The translations under genes were made by a program, and so were the position numbers. A DNA stretch of 14,204 bases, from NCBI GenBank assembly GCA_009778295.1, contig WRKB01000297.1, positions 1 to 14,204 on the forward strand, given 5' to 3'. Numbering within the stretch: the first letter of the stretch is position 1; each line of letters starts with the position of its first letter. The notes below the pieces were generated by a model. That model did no database searches. It was not told where the DNA came from and was given only the letters and a program-made list of their open reading frames with translations. Positions 10,084 through 14,204 of the stretch are shown one piece after another. The DNA is from Betaproteobacteria bacterium (GTDB lineage: Bacteria; Desulfobacterota; Desulfovibrionia; Desulfovibrionales; Desulfovibrionaceae).

Positions 10084-10977
10084 ATGCGCACAGCAGTGCC
10101 GCGTGTCGCGGCGATACATGATCTGTCAGGCTTCGGGCGCACTTCGCTTGCGGTAGTGATACCCATTCTTTCCACCATGGGAGTGCAGGCCTGTCCCCTG
10201 CCCACGGCGGTATTGTCCACACACACCACGGAATTTACAGACTTCTCCTTCCTCGATCTCAGCGGTGAAATGCGCCGTTTTCTTGATCACTGGGAAGCGC
10301 TGGGCTTACGGTTTGACGCCGTCTATTCGGGTTTTCTGGGCTGCGCCGCCCAGATGAAACTTGCAGCGGAGTGTATTGAACGTTGTCTGCTGCCTGGTGG
10401 ACTGGCCGTGGTGGACCCGGTCATGGGAGACAACGGCAGGCTCGATCCGACGATTACCCCGGAGATGGTGGAACAAATGCGCTGGCTGATCGGCAAGGCC
10501 CACTGCATCACACCCAATTATTCCGAAGCCTGCTGGCTGCTGAACAAACCTTATGCTCCGGAAAATTCCACGGAACGCATTCAGGACTGGCTGGTGCAAC
10601 TGACCGAAATGGGGCCGGAGGTTGCGGTCATCACCAGCGCGCCTGTTGCGGCGCGCCCGCAGGATAGTTCCGTGGTAGCGTACCACCGGGGACAGCGGCG
10701 CTTCTGGAAGGTGGATTGTCCGTATATTCCGGCCTTTTATCCGGGAACAGGCGATATGTTCACCAGTGTCCTGACAGGCAGCCTGCTGCAAGGCGACAGC
10801 CTGCCGCTGGCCATGGACAGAGCCGTGCATTTTGTCACTCAGGGCATACGCGCCACGTTCGGGCATGCAGAGCCGAACCATTATGGCGTCCTGCTGGAGC
10901 GGGTGCTGGAAACGCTACGCTCACCGGCAGCGCTTGCAGGGTATGAATTGATGACGGAGGAAGAGCGTGAACGCTGA
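10084..10977 (+). CDS. pdxY: Pyridoxal/pyridoxamine kinase (PfkB-like)
   Basis: This is probably the ATP-dependent kinase that phosphorylates pyridoxal, pyridoxamine or pyridoxine in vitamin B6 salvage, giving PLP or its precursors in the cytoplasm. The 297-aa protein has the family N-terminus IHDLSGFGRTSLAVVIPIL, the CPLPTAVLSTHT substrate loop, VVDPVMGDNG in the core, and the PGTGD anion-hole/catalytic motif with Asp224. This is the pattern of the PdxK/PdxY/ThiD ribokinase branch, most like proteins annotated as pyridoxamine kinase; ThiD-like hydroxymethylpyrimidine kinase is the main alternative. An AAGGA at 10073-10077 precedes the ATG. It overlaps murI by 11 bases, and a PLP-dependent aminotransferase follows two genes later, which supports a cofactor-supply role. 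Confidence 0.88.
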   Translation: MRTAVPRVAAIHDLSGFGRTSLAVVIPILSTMGVQACPLPTAVLSTHTTEFTDFSFLDLSGEMRRFLDHWEALGLRFDAVYSGFLGCAAQMKLAAECIERCLLPGGLAVVDPVMGDNGRLDPTITPEMVEQMRWLIGKAHCITPNYSEACWLLNKPYAPENSTERIQDWLVQLTEMGPEVAVITSAPVAARPQDSSVVAYHRGQRRFWKVDCPYIPAFYPGTGDMFTSVLTGSLLQGDSLPLAMDRAVHFVTQGIRATFGHAEPNHYGVLLERVLETLRSPAALAGYELMTEEERER

Positions 10978-11785
10978 CTCCCTCCCCATCGGACTTTTCG
11001 ACTCCGGTGTGGGTGGCCTGACCGTGCTGGCCGCTATACAACGCCGCATGCCCAATGAAAATCTCCTTTATCTTGGCGATACCGCACGCCTGCCCTACGG
11101 AACGAAAAGCCCCGGCACCATCGCCCGCTATGCGCTGCAAGCTGCTTCCAAATTGGTGGCGTTACGAATCAAGCTGCTGGTGATCGCATGCAATACGGCG
11201 ACCTCAACGGCCTTGCCAGATCTGCGGCGCCATTTCGCGCCTCTACCCGTAATCGGTGTGATAGAGCCGGGCGCGGCGGCTGCTGTGGAAAGCTCGCGTA
11301 AGGCACATGTGGCCGTCATCGCGACAGAAGCCACCATAGGACGCGGCGCATACCAGGAAGCCTTGCAACGCCTGCAGCCCGGCATACGGGTCACGTCCAA
11401 GCCCTGCTCTCTGCTCGTTGCCCTGGCAGAAGAAGGCTGGTTGGAAGGGCGAGAGTGTGAAAGCGTTGTAGCGCGTTATCTGAACCCCATCTTCAAAAAT
11501 GAAGACGCTCCCGATTGCCTGCTGCTGGGCTGTACGCACTTTCCCTTGCTGCTGAATCCCATCCGCAATATCCTGAACCCAGACGTGCGGATTGTGGATT
11601 CTGCGGAAACTACGGCCCAGTGTGTGCTGGACGAGCTTGCCTCCACAGGATTGTTGCGCAAAAACAGAAACAAAGGAAAAGTCCGTTTTTTCACCACCGA
11701 CGATCCCGAACGTTTTGTCCACACGGGATCACTCTTCCTGGGAGCGGCACTCCCCCTCAACTCCGTACAACTGGTGGACTTATGA
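10967..11785 (+). CDS. murI: Glutamate racemase
   Basis: This is a cofactor-independent racemase converting L-glutamate to D-glutamate for peptidoglycan stem peptides, in the cytoplasm. The 272-aa product has the MurI landmarks: IGLFDSGVGGLTVL with the active-site Asp12, LYLGDTARLPYGTKS, the first catalytic cysteine Cys75 in IACNTATS, IGVIEPG, and the second catalytic cysteine Cys189 in LLGCTHFPLL. The start is a GTG with GGAGG at 10956-10960. It lies within the last codons of pdxY (11-base overlap), and its stop shares an ATGA with the next gene. Such overlaps suggest a translationally coupled trio. Length and motifs are complete, so it is expected to be active. Confidence 0.96.
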   Translation: MNADSLPIGLFDSGVGGLTVLAAIQRRMPNENLLYLGDTARLPYGTKSPGTIARYALQAASKLVALRIKLLVIACNTATSTALPDLRRHFAPLPVIGVIEPGAAAAVESSRKAHVAVIATEATIGRGAYQEALQRLQPGIRVTSKPCSLLVALAEEGWLEGRECESVVARYLNPIFKNEDAPDCLLLGCTHFPLLLNPIRNILNPDVRIVDSAETTAQCVLDELASTGLLRKNRNKGKVRFFTTDDPERFVHTGSLFLGAALPLNSVQLVDL

Positions 11786-12864
11786 GCGCCATGTATCCCA
11801 TTCCCATGCTTCCCGGCCCTGTGTCCGTTCCCGATGAAATTCTGGCAGCTATGCGCCATAATTACCCGTCAGGAGATCTGGAAACGGATTTCTTCAAGCT
11901 CTACGCAATCACTGGCCGGGGCCTTGCCCGCCTTATGGGCACGCGCAACGATGTGGTCATCATGACGGGGGAGGGGATGCTGGTCCTTTGGGCCGCGCTG
12001 AAAAGCTGCCTCAAACCTGGAGACAAGGTGTTAGCGGCGGTTACCGGCATTTTTGGAGACGGTCTGGGTGATATGGCGGCAGGCATCGGCTGCGAGGTTC
12101 GCAAATTCTGCCTCGATTACAACAAAACTCTCGGCGATCTCGCCCCGTTGGAAAAAATGCTGGAAGATTTTTCACCGGATATGATCATTGCCGTACATTG
12201 CGAAACCCCTTCCGGCACACTGAACCCTCTGGAGGACCTTGGCAGAATAGCACGGCAGCATGGCAGCCTTTTTTGCGTCGACGCGGTCTCCAGCATAGGC
12301 GGCGTAGACATCCAGGCCGACGCCTGGGGTATTGACGTACTGCTGGGAGGCTCACAAAAATGCTTAAGCGCCCCCCCGAGCATGAGTTTCCTCTCCATCA
12401 GCCCCCCGGCTTGGGAACGCATAGAAAGAACGGGGTACCAAGGTTATGACGCGCTGATCCCCTGGCGCTCGATCGACGGAGAATACACATGTCCCTATAC
12501 CCCATACTGGCATGGCCTGGCAGCCCTGCATGCCGGAGTACAGCGTATCCTGCGCGAAGGCCCGGAACGTGTCTTCGCCCGTCATGGAGAAGTGGCGCTA
12601 CAATGCCGCGATGGATTACAGGAGCTTGGCATTGAACTCTGGCCAGCTCCAGACAGTACGCCTGCGCCCACGGTCACGGCAGCTCTGGTGCCCACAGGCA
12701 TAACCTGGCACGAATGGCGCGCGCGCCTGCGCGCCAGAGGTTTGGTTGTGGGCGGCAGCCTGGGACCCTTGGCCGGAAAGGTTTTCCGTCTCGGACATAT
12801 GGGCAGCCAGGCCGAACAGCGTTTGATGACCGATGCACTTGCCGTGCTGCGTGAGGCGTTATAA
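11782..12864 (+). CDS. Class V PLP-dependent aminotransferase (alanine-glyoxylate/serine-pyruvate type)
   Basis: This fold-type I PLP enzyme of the class V aminotransferase family probably moves an amino group between a small amino acid (alanine, serine or aspartate) and an oxo-acid such as glyoxylate or pyruvate; the exact substrates cannot be read from sequence. The 360-aa protein begins MLPGPVSVPDEIL, typical of the alanine-glyoxylate group. It shows the cofactor-binding segment VHCETPSGTLNPLEDLG, the FCVDAVSSIGG strand whose Asp contacts the pyridine nitrogen, and the Schiff-base Lys193 in GGSQKCLSAPP. The ATG at 11782 overlaps the murI stop as ATGA; a second ATG at 11791 is possible. The reading frame stays open upstream into murI, but starts there would cover murI itself. 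No clear terminator follows it. Confidence 0.88.
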   Translation: MSAMYPIPMLPGPVSVPDEILAAMRHNYPSGDLETDFFKLYAITGRGLARLMGTRNDVVIMTGEGMLVLWAALKSCLKPGDKVLAAVTGIFGDGLGDMAAGIGCEVRKFCLDYNKTLGDLAPLEKMLEDFSPDMIIAVHCETPSGTLNPLEDLGRIARQHGSLFCVDAVSSIGGVDIQADAWGIDVLLGGSQKCLSAPPSMSFLSISPPAWERIERTGYQGYDALIPWRSIDGEYTCPYTPYWHGLAALHAGVQRILREGPERVFARHGEVALQCRDGLQELGIELWPAPDSTPAPTVTAALVPTGITWHEWRARLRARGLVVGGSLGPLAGKVFRLGHMGSQAEQRLMTDALAVLREAL

Positions 12865-12886
12865 GCAGATCCGCCCATATTTGTTA

Positions 12887-12915
12887 TTGACAGCAACTCC
12901 AGCTTCTCCTAAAAA
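12887..12915 (+). promoter_or_regulatory. Predicted sigma70-type promoter of the HU gene
   Basis: A perfect TTGACA (-35) at 12887-12892 is followed after 17 bases by TAAAAA (-10, four of six consensus bases) at 12910-12915. It lies in the 117-bp gap between the aminotransferase and HU, about 65 bases before the HU start, and is the best promoter match I found in the window. Confidence 0.6.
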
Positions 12916-12939
12916 AATTACACAAGACACGCTTAATCT

Positions 12940-12956
12940 GCGGGGAATTACCCCGC
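12940..12956 (+). promoter_or_regulatory. Hairpin/palindrome in the HU leader
   Basis: GCGGGG and CCCCGC, separated by AATTA, form a perfect 6-bp GC stem downstream of the predicted -10 box and 25 bases before the HU start. There is no T-run, so it is not a terminator. It may stabilise the 5' UTR or serve as an operator. Confidence 0.45.
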
Positions 12957-12981
12957 CAATAACACTCAGGGGGAAAGCTCC

Positions 12982-13263
12982 ATGACCAAAGCTGAACTTG
13001 TTGACAAGATCCACGCCAAGGCTGGCCTGCCCACCAAGGCTCAAACCGAACATGCCTTGGACGCTATTGTTGCGACTTTGAAAGATGCCCTTGCCACGGG
13101 AGAATCCGTGAGCTTCACTGGCTTCGGCAGTTTCAAAGTTGTCCATCGCGCTGCTCGCAAAGGCCGTAATCCCCGCACAGGCAAAGATATCACCATTCCT
13201 GCCAGCAAAGTGGCCAAATTTACCCCCGGCAAGCTGCTCAAGGAAGCGGTAAAGAAGAAATAA
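12982..13263 (+). CDS. hup: HU-family nucleoid DNA-binding protein
   Basis: This is a small histone-like protein that binds and bends DNA as a dimer, compacting the nucleoid and assisting replication and recombination. The 93-aa product starts MTKAELVDKIHAKAGL and has the family signature GFGSFKVVHRAARKGRNP, leading into the DNA-contacting beta-arm (RKGRNPRTGKDITIPAS, with the intercalating Pro at the tip) and the C-terminal helix KFTPGKLLKEAVKKK. The length is normal for HU; IHF subunits share the fold, but the arm sequence favours HU. A strong AGGGGGAAAG ribosome-binding site precedes the ATG, and its own promoter and leader hairpin lie just upstream, so it is likely expressed as a single gene. 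No T-rich terminator follows immediately; the nearest is about 300 bases downstream. Confidence 0.95.
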   Translation: MTKAELVDKIHAKAGLPTKAQTEHALDAIVATLKDALATGESVSFTGFGSFKVVHRAARKGRNPRTGKDITIPASKVAKFTPGKLLKEAVKKK

Positions 13264-13377
13264 CTGACTCGCTTTGTCTCACGAAATGCTTCGTATTTCG
13301 GTACAGCGGGGTCTGCGCCGTGCGTGTTCCGATGCCAAATAGCGCATTTCACATTGAATTAGAACAAATTATCTTTG

Positions 13378-13404
13378 AGACGCTCACTCCAGCGTTGCCG
13401 GCGC
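13378..13404 (+). repeat. Imperfect intergenic repeat, copy B
   Basis: This 27-nt stretch (AGACGCTCACTCCAGCG...) aligns with 10023-10050 at about 23 positions with one gap, in the same orientation. Its GGCGC end is also the start of the stem-loop at 13400-13418. Confidence 0.4.
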
Positions 13405-13418
13405 AAATGAATTGCGCC
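13400..13418 (+). repeat. Stem-loop 1 of the HU-mutT gap
   Basis: GGCGCAA and TTGCGCC form a perfect 7-bp stem with an ATGAA loop. It is not followed by T residues. Confidence 0.5.
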
Positions 13419-13434
13419 TATATCTGCGCGCGGG

Positions 13435-13456
13435 GAGTCATGCCTCGGTATGGCTC
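13435..13456 (+). repeat. Stem-loop 2 of the HU-mutT gap
   Basis: GAGTCATGC (13435-13443) pairs with GTATGGCTC (13448-13456) around a CTCG tetraloop. Two of the nine pairs are G-U wobbles that hold only in RNA of the + strand, which hints at a transcribed structure. Confidence 0.4.
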
Positions 13457-13459
13457 ACA

Positions 13460-13487
13460 TAGAGCATTTCAAAATTGAAATGCTCTA
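13460..13487. repeat. Long perfect palindrome (13-bp arms)
   Basis: TAGAGCATTTCAA (13460-13472) and TTGAAATGCTCTA (13475-13487) are perfect inverted repeats separated by AA. Short palindromes of this kind are often dispersed in bacterial genomes; it could also be a protein-binding site. No T-run follows. Confidence 0.7.
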
Positions 13488-13565
13488 GCATGAAAAACAT
13501 TTGTATTTGGAATTGGAAGAATATCGTTGGCGTGTCCCATGGCATCCTGGCCATGCTTATATGCA

Positions 13566-13615
13566 AGCCGACACATAAGACTCCCTCCGGGCTTTATGTG
13601 TCGGCTGCTCTTTTT
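13566..13615 (+). terminator. Strong intrinsic terminator just before mutT
   Basis: A perfect 13-bp stem (AGCCGACACATAA at 13566-13578, TTATGTGTCGGCT at 13594-13606) with a 15-nt loop is followed by GCTCTTTTT. It would end + strand transcription coming from HU or from an unannotated RNA in the gap. It finishes 14 bases before the mutT ATG. Confidence 0.85.
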
Positions 13616-13629
13616 GCATGGGAGCGTAC

Positions 13630-14022
13630 ATGATTTCAGTGGTGGCGGGCATCCTCTGGCGCGGTTCGCGCTATCTTGCTGCGCAACGACCTGAGGGCGG
13701 AAGTATGGCTGGTCTATGGGAATTTCCCGGAGGCAAAATTGAAGCCGGCGAAAAACCCGACGCCGCACTACGGCGTGAACTTGAGGAGGAACTTGGCATT
13801 ACCGTACTTGAAGCTTCACTATGGCATATCCATGAACACCACTACCCGGACAAAAGTGTCCGCTTGCATTTTTTCCACATCCACGCTTTCATAGGAGAAC
13901 CACAAAGCAGAGAAGGGCAACGGATTGCATGGGTCAGCCCCGCTGAGGCCTGTACGTTACCTTTTCTGGAAGCGGATTTGGAACTGGTCAGGGAGTTGGC
14001 AAAGATGGCAGCGACGTGCTAG
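13630..14022 (+). CDS. mutT: MutT-type Nudix hydrolase (putative 8-oxo-dGTP diphosphatase)
   Basis: This is a small Nudix pyrophosphatase, probably clearing oxidised nucleotides such as 8-oxo-dGTP from the pool. The 130-aa product has the full Nudix box from Gly35 to Ile57 (G-x5-E-x7-RELEEELGI), with the metal-binding glutamates Glu50, Glu53 and Glu54. The preceding GLWEFPGGK is characteristic of the MutT branch, and the box is followed by a C-terminal PFLEADLELVRELA helix. Substrate specificity within Nudix enzymes is hard to read, so the 8-oxo-dGTP role is likely but not proven. The ATG at 13630 is served by GGGAG at 13620-13624; an in-frame ATG at 13618 sits before that site and is less likely. 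A terminator lies immediately upstream, so its expression must come from read-through or a promoter I cannot identify. Confidence 0.9.
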   Translation: MISVVAGILWRGSRYLAAQRPEGGSMAGLWEFPGGKIEAGEKPDAALRRELEEELGITVLEASLWHIHEHHYPDKSVRLHFFHIHAFIGEPQSREGQRIAWVSPAEACTLPFLEADLELVRELAKMAATC

Positions 14023-14033
14023 TAAGAGGGATA

Positions 14034-14084
14034 TGTAAAAAACGCACACGCGCTGGACATACGCCCCATGCGCCGCGTTTTACA
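14034..14084 (+). promoter_or_regulatory. Imperfect inverted repeat upstream of asd
   Basis: TGTAAAA plus CGC (14034-14045, with AA bulged) can pair with GCG plus TTTTACA (14075-14084), and an inner GCGC/GCGC pair (14050-14053, 14070-14073) extends it. It fills most of the 89-bp mutT-asd gap and may be a leader structure. It does not look like a lysine riboswitch, which is much longer. Confidence 0.35.
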
Positions 14085-14111
14085 GCATAATCAGCCGTAC
14101 AGGAGAACATC

Positions 14112-14204
14112 ATGTCCAAGCAGTGCCGTCTTGCCGTAGTTGGCGCCACAGGCGCCGTAGGCCGTGAAATGCTTTCCACGCTTGCCGCGCGCAAGTTTCC
14201 CGCC
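14112..14204 (+). CDS. asd: Aspartate-semialdehyde dehydrogenase, N-terminal fragment
   Basis: The last 31 codons of the window read MSKQCRLAVVGATGAVGREM followed by LSTLAARKFPA. The VVGATGAVGxEML pattern, in which the glycine-rich loop binds NADP at the start of a Rossmann fold, is the classic beginning of aspartate-semialdehyde dehydrogenase. That enzyme reduces aspartyl phosphate to the semialdehyde, the branch point to lysine, diaminopimelate, threonine and methionine. An AGGAGA ribosome-binding site at 14101-14106 precedes the ATG. N-acetyl-glutamyl-phosphate reductase (ArgC) has a similar loop but usually starts VxVxGAxGYxG, so asd is preferred. The catalytic cysteine and the rest lie beyond the window. 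Confidence 0.88.
   Translation, partial: MSKQCRLAVVGATGAVGREMLSTLAARKFPA

Larger units (their letters stand above)
13340..13487. repeat. Possible MITE-like element with inverted ends and TA borders
   Basis: The left end TAGCGCATTTCA (13340-13351) matches the inverted right end TGAAATGCTCTA (13476-13487) at 11 of 12 positions. Both ends are bounded by TA, as would be left by an IS630/mariner-type insertion. A third, direct copy of the end sequence lies at 13460-13471. The segment is 148 bp and carries no protein. The call is tentative: the right-hand part alone is a self-contained palindrome. Confidence 0.35.
13264..13629. other. Non-coding, hairpin-rich stretch between HU and mutT
   Basis: No convincing protein gene lies in these 366 bases. 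In order it holds: a small stem ACGAA/TTCGT (13281-13294), a TA-bounded segment with inverted ends (13340-13487), three consecutive stem-loops (13400-13418, 13435-13456, 13460-13487), a CATGGC/GCCATG stem (13538-13555), a terminator-type hairpin (13566-13615), and the mutT ribosome-binding site. Part of it may be the HU mRNA 3' UTR. A 47-codon open frame at 13490-13633 lacks a ribosome-binding site. Confidence 0.6.

Noticed and set aside
9085..10119. Long open frame of about 344 codons on the - strand opposite metQ
   Set aside because: It lies wholly across a well-recognised metQ and the following gap, has no recognisable motif, and is explained by codon bias of the + strand gene.
11515..11781. 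Upstream extension of the aminotransferase reading frame
   Set aside because: It would overlap about 270 bases of murI, and the added residues look like a frame shadow. The family begins at MLPGPVSVP just after the ATG at 11782.
13538..13564. Possible sigma54 promoter (GG...GC) before mutT
   Set aside because: The spacing between the GG and GC dinucleotides is 14 rather than the required 12 positions.

Overview
All recognisable genes in this window lie on the + strand, and it reads as an ordinary housekeeping chromosome segment. The DNA is moderately GC-rich. The stand-alone heptose-1-phosphate adenylyltransferase points to a Gram-negative with LPS. The gene families and the style of the HU, LepA and AtpA proteins suggest a sulfate-reducer-like deltaproteobacterium (Desulfovibrionaceae-like). 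That placement is inference from remembered family resemblance, not from a search.

Layout. Positions 1-4309 hold the 3' part of an F1Fo-ATP synthase operon: the last codons of atpH, then complete atpA, atpG, atpD and atpC, closed by a very strong intrinsic terminator (4331-4360). lepA (elongation factor 4) starts 12 nt after that terminator. It is followed closely by a YkgJ-type cysteine-cluster protein, rfaE2 (ADP-heptose synthesis) and a complete methionine ABC importer, metN-metI-metQ (7503-9945). After a 138-bp gap with a hairpin come three translationally overlapping genes: a pyridoxal/pyridoxamine kinase (pdxY), glutamate racemase (murI) and a class V PLP-dependent aminotransferase. An HU-family DNA-binding protein follows with its own promoter. 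Next is a 366-bp non-coding stretch rich in hairpins, then a mutT-type Nudix hydrolase and the first 31 codons of asd (aspartate-semialdehyde dehydrogenase), which runs off the end.

How they work together. The atp genes make the catalytic F1 sector. metNIQ imports methionine, and asd feeds the aspartate-family pathway (lysine, threonine, methionine, diaminopimelate). murI supplies D-glutamate for peptidoglycan and rfaE2 supplies the LPS core. pdxY probably supplies PLP, the cofactor of the aminotransferase two genes downstream. Most junctions within the gene runs are short or overlapping, so polycistronic expression is likely.

I saw no defence system, phage, CRISPR array, tRNA/rRNA or insertion sequence with a transposase. 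The least explained part is 13264-13629. It contains a 148-bp segment with near-identical inverted ends bounded by TA (possibly a MITE-like or dispersed palindromic element), three consecutive stem-loops, a 27-nt motif that recurs imperfectly in the metQ-pdxY gap, and a strong terminator-type hairpin immediately before the mutT start codon.
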